Assembly (NCBI GenBank): GCA_028571685.1
Contig: CM053143.1
Coordinates: 49,469,208-49,533,207 of the forward strand
Length of the DNA stretch: 64,000 bases
Source: Heterohyrax brucei
Lineage: Eukaryota; Chordata; Mammalia; Hyracoidea; Procaviidae
Direction of reading: 5' to 3'
The notes under the pieces are model-generated. The model ran no database searches, was not told where the DNA came from, and saw only the letters and a program-made list of their open reading frames with translations. Shown piece by piece: positions 32,400-43,938 of this stretch (the first letter of the stretch is position 1; each line of letters begins with the position of its first letter). The position numbers were made by a program, and so were the translations under genes.

Positions 32400-32645
32400 A
32401 CAACAATAATAAATCGTAATGAGATCATGGATTATATCAGGCTTAAGTACTTTGCTTCAGTTATTCATATAATCCTCACACAAACAATGAAGCTAGGTAT
32501 TATTTTACTCCTACTTTTTAGGTAAGAAAACTAAACTACATAAAGATTAAATGACTGGCCCCAATCACACAGCAATTAATCTGCAGTCCAAGTTTCGGAC
32601 ATACAGAGATCTGACTCTAAAGTTTTTCCTTTTAACTACTTCTGA
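32400..32645 (-). mobile_element. MIR
   Basis: Minus-strand MIR: 'attcatataatcctcacaca', 'ctaggtattattttactcct', 'aaagattaaatgactggccc', 'aatcacacagcaattaat', 'ccttttaactact'. Confidence 0.8.
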
Positions 32646-32804
32646 GTCTTTAAAAATATAAATATAAAATAATTATTGTACGGACAGAGCCACCTTTCAA
32701 AGATGAGGAAGTTTATCAGGATATTAATATTTAGTTCAGCGGTGGCTTGCATTGACTGTTAGGACCCATACAAGTCTGATTTGGAGGTATCTAGTCTACT
32801 AGTC

Positions 32805-32920
32805 TTCACACTGAGCTGACCACCAAAATTACATGAGAACTTCTAAAACATAACACTGCCCAGCTCCATCCTAGACCAATAAATCAGTATGTCCAGAGAT
32901 GAAGCATAAGGATCAATTAT
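32805..32920. mobile_element. MER5-like hAT fragment
   Basis: 'cttcacactgagctgacca', 'ttacatgagaacttctaaaa', 'ccagctccatcctagacc', 'aataaatcagtatgtccaga' match MER5 words. Confidence 0.65.
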
Positions 32921-32924
32921 ACTG

Positions 32925-33305
32925 CTATTATTTGCCACCAAGTTAGCTCTGAATCATGGTGACCACATAAAACAAAAACAGAAAAAAAATGCTGCCTGGT
33001 ACCATATCATCTTTATGATTGTCTGCATGCTTGAGTTCATTGTTGCCTTCCCAGATGGGGGGTTTATCTTCTATCACTACTTCAGATAACATTCTACAGT
33101 GATCCATAGGCTTTTTATTGCTTGGGCTTGGGTTTTAGAATTTTTGAAAGTAGATGGCCAAGTGTTTCTACTCTTAGTTCAGAAGCTCCATGGAAGCCTG
33201 TCCACCATGGGTCAGCTTCCTAGTATCAGAAATATCCGTAGCATAACTTTCAGCATCTCAGCAACACAGAAGCCACCTCAGTACCAGAAAGCTGTCAGGT
33301 AAGTG
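32925..33305 (-). mobile_element. Non-autonomous RTE derivative
   Basis: Antisense short element joining RTE 3' sequence ('gccaccaagttagctctgaa', 'atggtgaccacataaaac', 'gcttgagttcattgttgcc') to the RTE 5' region ('ttcagcatctcagcaacaca', 'gaagccacctcagtaccaga'), which matches in reverse complement the start of the large RTE at 46.9 kb. The whole coding part is missing, as in deletion-derived passengers moved by the full element. Confidence 0.75.
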
Positions 33306-33985
33306 TTGGATCCATATCTTACACATGTTTTAATCACATCTTCAACTAATGAAGAAGTGATGTCACTGACCCAGGAAACATTACCTGACAAAGACCTAGA
33401 TACCAAGTCCACATCAGTAGGTAAAATTTAAATCTCCATCATCTTTAAACCCAAGAGTGTTATTAAAAATCATTGATGTTTACATAAACCAGAGACACTT
33501 TTCAGCACATATTCCACAGTTCAGTTTTATTTTAGTGGATGGTACTCTGTAACCTTGTCTCCATGCACTGACACTCCCCATAAGTAATTCTTTGTGGACG
33601 TCATTCAATAAAAATGCTTTTGGATGAGTGCCAAGACAGGCTTTGTTCAGAATTCCTCAAGGTGATCCAGCCCCAACATTTTTGTTTTGTTTTGGTTTGG
33701 TTTGGTTTGGTTTTTTTTCATGTACCTTAAGCTTCTGTGTAACACAAGGATGTCTCGAAATCTACCAACAATTGCAACCTCAGACCGCGTTCACATCATC
33801 ATCTCCCTTAGGTGATCTAATGCTCTTCTAGTAGAAAAGGAAGTACTGGTCAGGAAGAAAAAACTACAAAAAGAGTCAGTACTGAAATATAAATTCCACA
33901 GTTAATCTACATTCTAATATTTGGCCTGTAGTAAAGGTTCCTGGGTGTTCCTCAATGGCTGTTCTCCCCTTCTTCCTCGGTGATC
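33306..33985. other. Unassigned sequence
   Basis: Contains a (GGTTT)-like tract at 33678-33719, possibly a SINE tail relic. No other element seen. Confidence 0.4.
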
Positions 33986-34196
33986 TAAAGAGCTAGGTGC
34001 CATCCACTTGATTCTGACTCATCGTGAGCCCATGTGGGTCAGAGTAGACCTATGCTCCATCAGATTCTCAGTGCCTGATTGTTTGAAAGTAGATCATCAC
34101 CAGGTCTTTCTTCCAAGGTGCCTCTGAGGGCACTAGAACCTCCAAACTCTCTGGTAGCAGCTTAGCACATTAACCATTTGCACCACACAGGTTTCC
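33986..34196 (-). mobile_element. AfroSINE, long-type
   Basis: 'ggtgccatccacttgattct', 'catgtgggtcagagtagacc', 'gtagatcatcaccaggtctt', 'aaccatttgcaccacacagg'. Complete long subtype in antisense. Confidence 0.92.
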
Positions 34197-34293
34197 ACAT
34201 CAGTAATAGAATCCCTGGATACTACTAGTTGAGGACATGAATGCACAATATAATAACTGCATTGCCCAGCAGCCCCTGAAGCTAAACATAGCC

Positions 34294-34829
34294 TATCTTA
34301 GTCATCTGGCACTGCTCTAACAGAAAGACTAGTGGATGGTTTTAACAAAGAAAACGCTATTTTTACACAGTCTCGGAGGCTATAAGACTGCATTCAGGAT
34401 GTCAGCTCCAGGGAAGGCTTCCCCGCTTTGTTCGCTCTACAGAAAGATCCTCATGTTGCATCAGTCCTTCTTTGTACTGAGAGCATCTCGGCGCAGCAAC
34501 CTCAGGTCCAAATGATGCACTCTCTTCTCGGTGCTGCTTTCTTGGTGGTATGAGGTCTCCAACTCTCTATTTGCTTCCCTTTCCTTTTTATATATTGTTA
34601 AGATGCAAAGTGGTACAAGCCACACCCCAGGAAAACTCCCTTCACATTGGAGCAGGGAGGTGACCTTATCCTCTCTAACATAGCCTGGTCTATTAAGCAC
34701 AGGTAGAGATTTATGGCTGATGGCACAAGAAAATCACAAAATGGAGAGCAATCACACAATACTGAGAATCACAGCCTAGCCAAACTACTACACACATCTT
34801 TGGGGGCACACAAGTCAATCCGTAACATA
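34294..34829 (-). mobile_element. MaLR-type LTR, solo
   Basis: Antisense relative of the LTR at 22.1 kb: left edge 'tagtcatctggcactgctct', internal 'ggagcagggaggtgacctta', 'acaagccacaccccaggaaa', right edge 'cacaagtcaatccgtaac'. Shared words show it is the same LTR class in the opposite orientation, although internal stretches differ. Confidence 0.72.
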
Positions 34830-36300
34830 GCCCTATGACTAAGATCTGGTCATTGAAACAGAGGTGGAAGCAGCTTGTGCAACTCCTGGTAAGTAACCTT
34901 AAGGCAAAGGAACATGCATTTTTACTTCTTCCTCCTTCTTGCTTCCTGAAAGAGGATACAATGCCTGGAGATCCAACAGGCACATCAGACAATGAAATAG
35001 GCGCTGCATATTAGAGAGAGCAGAAAAGTCAGGAACCTAGATCTCCAACAACCCCAGCGCTGCCAAAGGAGCTCAGGACAGTCTGTGTTTCCATTCCTAC
35101 CTGGTTACACTCACTGGATTTTAGCAGTACTGTGTCTTGCCACTGAACCTAGGCTAACTGATGCCTCATCCTTCAAATAAAAAGTCACAAGTAGATTAGC
35201 ACACTATGGCAGAAAGCAGTTATACTTTTAAAAGCAATAGTTTAAAACTGATACTCAATGATGAAACTGAATATATTTTCTCTTTCCTGATTGCTCTTTC
35301 CTTAGGCTGTAAGACAGAGAGAAGAGGTGAAACATGCAGCTCTCATAGCGGGAAATGTGAGAGTTCCAAAAATCATTTAATGTATGAAAAAACTGTTGCC
35401 AGGTGACTGTTGTCTGAAAGCTTGCTGAGGTGTGTTGGCACCTTGAGAAAAATAGAAGTGGGAGTAATGTTTCATAATTTTACCCTTTAATGAAGATGCC
35501 GCATTATTTTTAAGTGGTGTACACTGGGTAAACAAGCAAGAAAAAAAATTTTTAATGTAAGCTAGAACAACTTTTCTCTGCCAGCAGCCACACTGTCCAG
35601 AAAAGGAGAAGGAGCTGGCCCAGGCTAGTGATGATGGGCAGCCTACTTGTGATCACCTTCATCATGGGCATGTGGCTCTGTCTCTGAGGTTCCTGGAGCA
35701 GCTGCCACAAAACTCAATCTCAGCTCGTAACACCTGCCAAAGACGGAGGTACTTGGGAACAGGGCAGTCAGGTGCTGATGGTCCTTTTGACAAGAGGAGG
35801 CTCAGGTTGATTCTGGTGACAGCCTTGTGTCACATGTACTGAATGTCACGATGTGTGAGCTGAGAAGGAATACAGACATAGAAGTTTTGCACAACAGCAA
35901 AGAAGAGAGAGCAGTCAGATCTGGGATAGGTCAAGAGCTTTCCCCCACTGCCCACAGATCAACTACCAGTTCCCTGAAGGAGAGTTTCTGGTGATGGTGA
36001 AAAACTCACCATCCCCACCTTTCTCCCCCTTTCCTAGACTTTCCTTCCTGTCATTCCCAGCTCTGACTTTCAAACTTCTCTCCCAAAATACATCTAAAAA
36101 TCTTTAACTGATGACAAAGGGAGACATTTGTCATTATTAAAGTTTTTAAGAGCTGGGAATAAAGTTGGTCCCATTAGATGTGAAAAGAAGTGGTGGAGAA
36201 GGTGAAAGGCCAAGGCTGGGTAAAGCAGATGATTCTTGCGAAAGTATTAGATCCAGAAAGTTAGACTCTGACCTCAGAAGACAGGCTTGATCTCACTCCC
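34830..36300. other. Repeat-poor unassigned sequence
   Basis: No element recognised. A GC-richer block at about 35570-36050 has gene-like composition and could be a decayed processed pseudogene, but both strands are full of stops and I cannot name a parent. Confidence 0.4.
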
Positions 36301-37964
36301 TTTGCTCCTTCAATTAATTTTATTTATTGGACTGCTGGTTTTGACCTGTGGGGGTTTGGATGACACCCACATCCCAACAGAAGCAACATTAATAATGAAA
36401 CATCATAGCTGGAATCAGCACTTCTGTGAGCTCGTAATTTACGTGAAGCCTCCAACTTCCCTCTGACCCTCGTAGGGGAGGGTGAGCACATCAGTGCATC
36501 CATCCCTTTAAAGCTAGAAATGTTCACAGCATCAAAGCAAGAAGACCGTGTCCCTTGGGTGAAAGCAGGTCTCTTCCTGGGTTTATAATATTTCAGGAGG
36601 CAACACAGGAGGAGAACAAAGTGCAGGCACCCAGTAGCTCTTCCAGCAAAGCTAGCGTTGTCTCCCACCATGCAGCAGTGTTTGCAGGTCTGTGATTATC
36701 ATTATTTCCTTTTTTTAAAAGACCAGTTCAAAACTCCCGGATAATAATTTACCTCACAAGAATTTGCTCATTATGTAGTTATTTCATCCCTTCTGCTCTT
36801 TCGAAACCTTATTTTTGTAGCTAGGCATGAAATAATCTCCCAGCGTCTCTGGAGCAGGGCTTTTTCTATTCATGTAATTGCAAAACAGAAACTCCTCATT
36901 CAAGAAGGAAAAGGTTATGAAACCGAGTGAAGGTCTTTCTGTATTAAAATAAAAAGCTAGGAGAGGACTGTGACTGCAATCTCAACTGTGAGTGACTCAC
37001 AGCTCCTGCTTGGCCTGTCCAAACCAGCACAGAGCGTGCAGTGAATCTAAAAGCCAGTTTGTTAATAATCTCATTTGCAATGTGTTTGGTCACTTTTTTA
37101 ATATCTGCTTATTGTCTGTTGGGTGTCCAGGCTTGTTTTCTAAATGAAATTCAAATAAGTTATTAAAACTGTGAGCTGTTATATTCTGAGGCACTCTGAC
37201 AAATTACTGTAACAGCGAAGTAACCATCTCAAAGTGCATCTGAGGTCAGCCCATGAAGTAGCTCTACACTTGCTCTTCCTTGCTTTACTAGCTCTTGAAT
37301 TTTGGTTCACTTAGTATTGTTTTGAGGTAGGAGCTGATGCTGATTAGATTTTTAAAGAAAGTCCTTTAAGTTTTTCCCTTCTGTCCATCACTTTTCCCAG
37401 GAAGTTACACACCCCTCTCTGTTTTATGCCACGGTCTGGACAATTTTATTTTATGAACATATTAGACCACATTGCAAATAATAAATTTCAGTGATTCCCT
37501 CCATCAGCCTCTTCCAGATGTATAATTTGACCCCAAAGCATCCTAATTATGGCTGCAAGATTTGAAGATAGAAATTTTCATCTATGAAATTACTGAGAAA
37601 TAACACAGGCATCATCAGGAAATTCAAAACAAAAGCCATATTAAGCCATTTTATTGAGAGCTATCACAACACAAAAGGAACTAATCATTATTTCCTTTCC
37701 TTTCACATTGATTTGTAATTCCTGAATGAAATCTGAATAATACCACAAGGTTTCTAAGCAGCCCTTTAGGAAGTGACCTTTTGGTTTCCCCATTTCATTT
37801 GCCCTAAGTGGTAATTGACTCTGAAAAAGCAATATTTTATCTTTTTGTAAAGGATAGACCCTGATTTGTGCACATCAACACCCTACAGCATCAAAGCCTT
37901 GTTCAAATCATCACACAGCAGAGCCCAGAACAACTATCCAGAACAAATTTAAAAGACAAAAAAG
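36301..37964. promoter_or_regulatory. Repeat-free block, candidate conserved non-coding DNA
   Basis: This block lacks any recognisable repeat. It carries well-formed sequence motifs such as the inverted repeat CTGTGAG-TGA-CTCACAG at 36986-37002, which contains the AP-1 site TGACTCA. AT-rich, stop-rich DNA with runs such as 'gttaataatctcatttgcaa' is typical of conserved enhancers. Absence of repeats is what I see; regulatory function is inference. Confidence 0.25.
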
Positions 37965-37983
37965 AAAAAAAAAAAAAAAAAAA
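37965..37983. repeat. Poly-A run
   Basis: About 19 A with a G near the start. No recognisable retroposed body precedes it. Confidence 0.9.
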
Positions 37984-39428
37984 CAGCATTCGAATGAAAG
38001 AGTGCCACTGCCATCTAGAGGGAGAAGTGATAACAGTGAGCTATCAACTCTTAAAAACCAAGGAAATGATTTTAACTATAAACCTGCACTACTGGTTATT
38101 CTCTTATTCAATTGGTGTCAAGGGCGTGTCTTTATTCATTCTTTGTTCCAAGGAAAACATTGACTTGGTGGGGACAATTCCATGGGGGAGTTCATGGGAA
38201 GTTCACGGGAAGTTCTGTCCTAGCAAGATGCTTTATCCTGAGCTGCTGAGAGATACACAAGAGTTGGTGTGGCATCTGTGGAACAATCTGGCCCTCAGAG
38301 GACCACATGCAGGTTTCCCTTAGATGTACGGACGCAGGGCCAGTGTGTCTACCTCCTTCCAGACCTCTATGACAATCTCATTTACAGCATAATTTGTCTT
38401 ACAGCATGAAAATCCTTTCCTTTTGTTACATTCCTCTTTGCCCTTCACCAGAGTGAAGCCATAAACATGTTTACTACATATTAAATTAAAAGTCTAGGAA
38501 ATTCGGAAGCCAAGAAGAACTGTACTACAAAAAGAAAGAAAGAAGTCAAAACTGGGGATGCGATTAAACTTAAAAAGCTTATAAGAGAAGAATGTCTAAG
38601 AAAATCAGAAGATTGATATAGCCTATTAATATTCAGTCCAGATACAGCAGTAAGACAGAAATTGTTGTGGTGTGTTATTAATTGCTTGGAATACACAGTA
38701 GTTTAATTTAGAAAGTAGGCTTTGGTCCTCATGGAATGAAGTTATATTTCAAAAAATATTTTCCCTTATGGAAGAGAAAAAAATTTTATTCTATCTTCAG
38801 TAGTCTTGAAGAAAGGAGTTTCTATGAATTCTAATAGCAATCTCTACAGTTTGATATCAGTGTTCACTGACCAATTAAAGTGCAATTTGTGATGTTAAGC
38901 CAAAAATTAATATTTCTTCCCACTCTGCTCTTGGAAATCCTCTTTTTAAAAAGGGTCCAGTTTTCCTTAAGTTTGACTAACACTGACTGGGACAAATAAC
39001 ATTTTACCTATTGTGGGAGTCTTGTTGTAGTGTTATCATTTAAACTACAGTGTTTCCCTACATCACACTAACAATTGGGATTAACACCAACCAACAATTA
39101 GTCATTTAAAATGACTATTTATATGGCATTCAGTAAATATGGAGTCCAGAGCTATTAACTGGTTCTATAATACAGAAGGGCAATACCTCATTTCTACAGG
39201 CATCGATTTTATCATTTTGTAAAAAGTGCAAACTTGACTAATAAACCTTTAAGATCTCTTTTCACTCCAGGGATCCATGATGATAATTATGTTACCATAT
39301 TGTCATACAGTCAAACCTTAGGTATAATCTAAAATAAAATGATAAATATGAGTAAATAAACAAATACAGTCTGATCAAGGTTTTATATAAGATGTTCTTC
39401 TGATTAAGAACCTAGCTATAATTAACTA
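37984..39428. other. Unassigned sequence
   Basis: No repeat family or exon recognised. A 151-codon plus-strand open frame begins at 37868 and runs to 38323, through the poly-A run; its low-complexity lysine stretch and lack of motifs argue against a gene. Confidence 0.4.
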
Positions 39429-39610
39429 CTGTGGGTTCAAAGATTAGGCACTCATGCTAACCAAAAGGTTGGCAGTTCAAATCTACTTAGTGCCTTTGTG
39501 TGAAAAAAAGATCTGGCAATCTGCTTCTGTAACCACTACAAGCTAGAAAATCCTAAGGATCAGTTCTGCTCTGTCACAGTGAGTTGTAGTCAACTTGATA
39601 GTAGCCAGTA
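39429..39610 (+). mobile_element. AfroSINE, long-type
   Basis: 'ctaaccaaaaggttggcagt', 'aaaagatctggcaatctgct', 'ggatcagttctgctctgtca', 'gtagtcaacttgatagtagc'. The first bases of the head are lost. Confidence 0.85.
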
Positions 39611-39641
39611 AAGAAAAAAAAAAATATATATATATATATAT
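39611..39641. repeat. A-run plus (AT)n
   Basis: SINE tail grown into an AT microsatellite. Confidence 0.9.
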
Positions 39642-39829
39642 GGTAATATAAGCTCTTGTAAGTAAAAACTGATGGTATCGATCTGGATGAAGTTTATCAT
39701 AATAAGACTTTTTGTACTGAACCTAAAAGATTCTCATACTTGATTCTGCAGTTTTACGACCATGAGTCGAAATATGGACTTTCTTTTGTTATCCTTCTTA
39801 GACAGAGCCACTAGGCTTCTATAATCTAA

Positions 39830-40600
39830 GTATTGTCATCTTTTATCAAGGCTGAAAATTTCACAGCCAACATTTCTTTCGGAATTTTATCTACCCCATT
39901 CTCTGTGTTCTCTGCTTCTGGAACTCTGACTAGACATGTGTTACACATTCTCACTCTTTGTTCTGTACTCTTAACCTCTCTTGGATGTCACATGTCTGTC
40001 TCTCTGCATTTCTTTATGGATAGTTTCTTCAGATATGTCTTCTAAGTCATCAGTTTTCTGTTTTGCTGTGTCCAATCTTCTGCTAAGTGTTTTAATTAAG
40101 AAATACATATTTTCCATTTCTGGAAATTCTTTTTGATATCATCTTGATCATTTTTAGTTACCTTAATCCTTATTAATTTTAAAATACCATATTTTATTTC
40201 TATAGAGCTCTTAGATAGGGCAAACAGGTAAGTACTCAACTGCTAAGAGATACCGCAGAAGACAAGCCTGGCAATCTACTTTAGAAAGGTCACAGCCTTG
40301 AAACCCTAGGGAACACAGAACTGTGTCCCACATGTAGTAGCCATGAGTCAGAATCAACCCAAAGCCAACTAAGGACAATTTCAATAAACCTATTAAACAC
40401 GTTTGTTTTGTATTCTCCAATAACATCAGTATCTGAAGGATTTTACAGCTACAGCTTTCTGCTGTTTCGATAAACTCTCCTTCTCTGATTTCCTAGTGTG
40501 GTTTGGAATCTCAACTGTGAGTATACTGTTGAGGATACTCATGAGGATTTTTTGAGGATTGAGTTAAGATGGATTCCTCCAGAAAGGATTTGGAGTTATT
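39830..40600 (-). mobile_element. Old LINE-1 (L1M/HAL1-like) fragment, split by a SINE
   Basis: Antisense text such as 'catttctggaaattcttttt', 'atatcatcttgatcattttt', 'ttaattaagaaatacatatt' and, after the SINE, 'attctccaataacatcagta' resembles the region around ORF1 of ancient L1 elements. No clear frame is left, so the family call is tentative. Confidence 0.45.
40203..40380 (+). mobile_element. AfroSINE, long-type
   Basis: 'caagcctggcaatctacttt', 'gaaaccctagggaacacaga', 'catgtagtagccatgagtca', 'gaatcaacccaaagccaact'. Inserted into the older LINE fragment. Confidence 0.85.
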
Positions 40601-41079
40601 AATTCGACATTCCTAAAACATACCAATCTCTATCACCTCACATCTACCTAAGGATTGGCTTGTGACTACAAATTCTAGTGAGATGTTTGTTTGTTTGTTA
40701 ATTTGTGTCACTCCCCAATGGCCCCCTGGCCCCCCGAATCAAGCAAATGTCAGACTTTCAAAGAAGTAATCTTCCTCACTATGAAGGAATCTACGTGACA
40801 GGGCATATTATTTCTAGTTTTTATTTCATACCTACCCTGAAGGTATAGGTCTTTTTCTATGGAATCTCTTTTTAAAATTGCCATAATTAGCAAACCTTGG
40901 CACTTTCTCCCATTTCCCATACTCTGTGGGGACATAAAAATTTTTAAAAACACCTAGATTTGGCAAGCAACCTCAGAGTGAAAGCTGGCTCATTTAAGCA
41001 TCGGAGTTTACACTTTGCCTTAGTTTGTTGGTCTCTAAGAATTAGAATGTCAAAACCAATGACAGAACCAGTGTGCTGT
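40601..41079. other. Unassigned sequence
   Basis: No element recognised; includes a short (GTTT)n at about 40686. Confidence 0.4.
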
Positions 41080-41285
41080 TGTCACCATCAGTTGCCATCA
41101 AGTTGATTCTGACTCATGGTGACCAGGTGTGTGCAAACAGAAACTCTTCATAAGAGTTTTTAAGGTTGAGATCTTTCCAAAGCAGATCACAAGGCCTGTC
41201 TCTGAGGATCCTCTACGTGGGTTCAAACCACCAAGATTTCTACCAGCAGTCTACAGCTTAACCATCTGTACCAGCTACAGGCCCA
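41080..41285 (-). mobile_element. AfroSINE, long-type
   Basis: 'cagttgccatcaagttgatt', 'gactcatggtgaccaggtgt', 'aagcagatcacaaggcctgt', 'cttaaccatctgtaccagct'. Antisense, complete. Confidence 0.9.
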
Positions 41286-41311
41286 CACAATAATGTAGGA
41301 TATGTATGCAC

Positions 41312-42645
41312 ATTGTTGTTGCTTTGAGACGCTGTTCAGTCAGTTCCATCTCATAGTTACTCTGTGTATGAAACATTGCTCAGTCCTGCTCCAATAATCA
41401 TTGTTATGTGAGTCCAGTTTTGCAGCCACTTTGTCAATCCACTTGATTGTGGATCTTCATCTTTTTTCACTCACCCTCGATTTTACCAAGCTTGATGTCC
41501 TTCTCCAGGGACTAGTTCCTCCTGGTAACAGGTTCTAAGTACATGAGATGAAGTCCCAACACCCTCACTTTGAAGGCTATACCTCTTCCAAGAAAGATGT
41601 GTTCATTCTTCTGGAAATACTATTAGTCAATATCGTTTGCCAACCAGAATTCAAAAGCATCCATTCTTCTTTGGTCTTCCTTATTCACTATCCAGTTTTC
41701 ACATGCATATGAGGAAACGGAAAGTAGCATAGCTTGGATTAGATACAGCTTGGTCCTCAAAGTGACATCTTTGCTTTTTAACACTTAAAAGACTTATTTT
41801 GCAACAGATTTACCTAAGACAATATGTCATTTGATTGATACTTCTGTGGACTGACACATCTATGGACATTAATTGTGGATCCAAGTAAAATCACTTCCTT
41901 GACAACTTCAGTGTTTTACTGATTAAACGTGATCTTTCCTATTGGTTCACTTGTGAGGAATTTTTTTTTTCCTTATGGTAAAGCTTAATCCATACCGAGG
42001 CTATAGTTTTTTATCTTCATGTAAGTGCTTCAAATCTTTTCACTTTCCGCAATCAAGGTTGTGTTATTTGCATACTGAAGGCTGTTAAGGAGTGTTTTTC
42101 CAAACCTAATGCTACATTCTTTTTTCATACAGGCCAGTTTCTCAGCATACAGAGTGAATAAGTATGGTGGAAGGTACAGTTCTGATACACATTTTTACTG
42201 ATTTTAAATCAGTAAACATCCCTTTGTTTTGTTCAAACAACTACACATTTTTATTGATTTTAAATCAGGAAATGTCCCTTTGTTTTGTTCAAACCACTTC
42301 CTCTTGGTCCACTGGCAAGTTCTGCACAAGCACAATTAACTGTCCTAGAATTCCCATTCTTCACAATGTTATCTATAGTTTGTTATAATCCACACAGTCT
42401 AATGCCTTTGCATAGTCAGTGCGACAGAGGTCAACATCTTTCTGGCATTCTCTGCTTTCAGCCAAGACTCATCTCAAATGAGCAATGATTTCCCTCATTG
42501 CACATACTCTTCTGAACCTGGCTTGAATTTCTAGCATTTCTCTGTCAATGTATTTCTGAAAACTTCTTTTTTAATGATCTTCAGAAAAATTTTACTTACA
42601 TATGTTACTAACAATATTGTTAGATTGTTTCCACATTCTATATAT
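41312..42645 (-). mobile_element. RTE (BovB-like) LINE, 5'-truncated
   Basis: Antisense RTE starting at its 3' tail. The minus strand encodes decayed reverse transcriptase: DREMLEIQARFRRVCAMREI and DYAKALDCVDYNKL, which are the early palm region of this clade. The right end fades at an AT repeat near 42640, so the endonuclease and 5' part are absent. A 56-bp tandem duplication lies inside the RT region. Confidence 0.85.
42187..42298. repeat. 56-bp tandem duplication in RTE
   Basis: Two units of 56 bp begin 'acacattttta' at 42187 and 42243 and differ at only a few bases. Each contains 'tgattttaaatca', a near palindrome. Confidence 0.93.
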
Positions 42646-42692
42646 ATATATGTGTATGTGCAGACATGTGTATATACACGTGTGTGTGTATA
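42637..42692. repeat. (AT)n/(TG)n tract
   Basis: 'atatatatatatgtgtatgt' and 'acgtgtgtgtgta' words. Confidence 0.85.
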
Positions 42693-43214
42693 AAATAGAT
42701 TGTCAGCTGTTTCTTCCATGGTACTGCTGAACGGCTTCAAACCACCAATCTTTATGTTAGGTGAAACACGAGTTGTTGGCATCACTCAGAGACACTGAGT
42801 AAGTTCAGTTGTTTTAAGCTAGTTAATCTAGCAATATATCTAGAATGCATGACTGCTAGAAATGGTAGTCTTTATATTGACTCTAAACATAAAGCTACAC
42901 GTGTATTCCTTATGTCCTGAGATACTAAAAATTCAACTTTCTGGTACACGTTGGTTGATGATTTGACTAATGGTTGTATTAAAAAAGAAATCTTGTTATA
43001 TCTTGTTTTTCCTTTTAAATTTAAATTCCTTGTTAAATCTTGTTTTTCCTTTTAAGCCCCTGCATCAGGTAAAATTCAATCTCCCTAACATGTCTTACAA
43101 AATACTTAGAGGTATAGATCATGTCTACCTCTCTTACCTCCACTCTTATTACAACTACCATCATCACCATCATTCAGTCTCACTGAGTCACGCTCAGTAT
43201 TTCTGTTACGCACT
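42693..43214. other. Unassigned sequence, maybe RTE-derived at left
   Basis: The first 60 bases ('ggcttcaaaccaccaatct') resemble SINE/RTE text; the rest is unassigned. 'ttccttttaa' and 'atcttgtttttcctttta' repeat imperfectly near 43000-43055. Confidence 0.4.
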
Positions 43215-43417
43215 GTATTGAACCACTTCACGTGAGCTTTACTAGAACATTTTTTGCCTCCAAGCCACCCTTCAAATTTTAGCTTCTCTGTCACCTCCTC
43301 CAGGAAGCCTTCCCTGAACCTTAGTTTCCAGTTTAGTGGTTTCTTTCCTTGTCTATCATTATTCCACCGCAGATCATTTCACACTGTCATATTTCTGTAT
43401 CTTCACTCTAGTATGCT
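43215..43417 (+). mobile_element. L2 3' fragment
   Basis: Plus-strand L2 protein-end and 3' UTR words: 'cacctcctccaggaagcctt', 'ccctgaaccttagttt', 'atcattattccaccgcagat'. Confidence 0.75.
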
Positions 43418-43690
43418 GTTGCTATTGTTGGGTGCCATTTAGTCACTTCTCATTCCTAGCAGCCCTAAGTATAACAGAATAAATACTCCCTGGTCTTGCA
43501 CCATCCACCCAATCATTGTTATGTTTCAGCCCATTGTTGCAGCACTGTGCCAATCCATTTTCTTGAGGGGCTTTTTTTCACTGACCCTCTGCTTTACTAA
43601 ACAAGCTACACTCCTCCAGGGAGCAATGCCTCCTGATGATGTGCCCAAAGTAGGTAAGATGAAGTCTGATCATATAGGCTTTATAAAAGT
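43418..43690 (-). mobile_element. RTE 3' end fragment
   Basis: Antisense RTE 3' end: 'ctattgttgggtgccattta', 'cccattgttgcagcactgtg', 'ccctctgctttactaaacaa', 'tgatgtgcccaaagtaggta'. Severely 5'-truncated; the L2 fragment adjoins it directly. Confidence 0.8.
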
Positions 43691-43780
43691 GGGTATCATA
43701 TTTGTTCTGTTCAATTATACACTTAGCAATTGCCACCACCTCAATAGTTTTTGTTTTGTTTTGTTTTTCTGATATAAAAA

Positions 43781-43938
43781 AATGAAGTATGGTGTGGTGG
43801 TTAAAGAGCTTTTCTGCTAACCAAGAGGTCATCAGTTAAAATCCACCAGCTACTCCTTAGAAACTCTTTGGGACAGTTCTATCTTGTCATATAGGGTCAC
43901 TGTGAGTCAGAATCAACTTAATGGCAATGGATTTGGAT
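43781..43938 (+). mobile_element. AfroSINE
   Basis: 'ggtgtggtggttaaagagct', 'ctgctaaccaagaggtcatc', 'cactgtgagtcagaatcaac', 'ggcaatggatttgg'. Near complete. Confidence 0.92.

Noticed and set aside
35570..36050. Possible processed pseudogene
   Set aside because: Composition is gene-like, but no parent gene can be recognised and there is no poly-A or target duplication.
37868..38323. 151-codon plus-strand open frame
   Set aside because: It runs through a poly-A tract as a lysine stretch and has no motif. Its length depends on low complexity.
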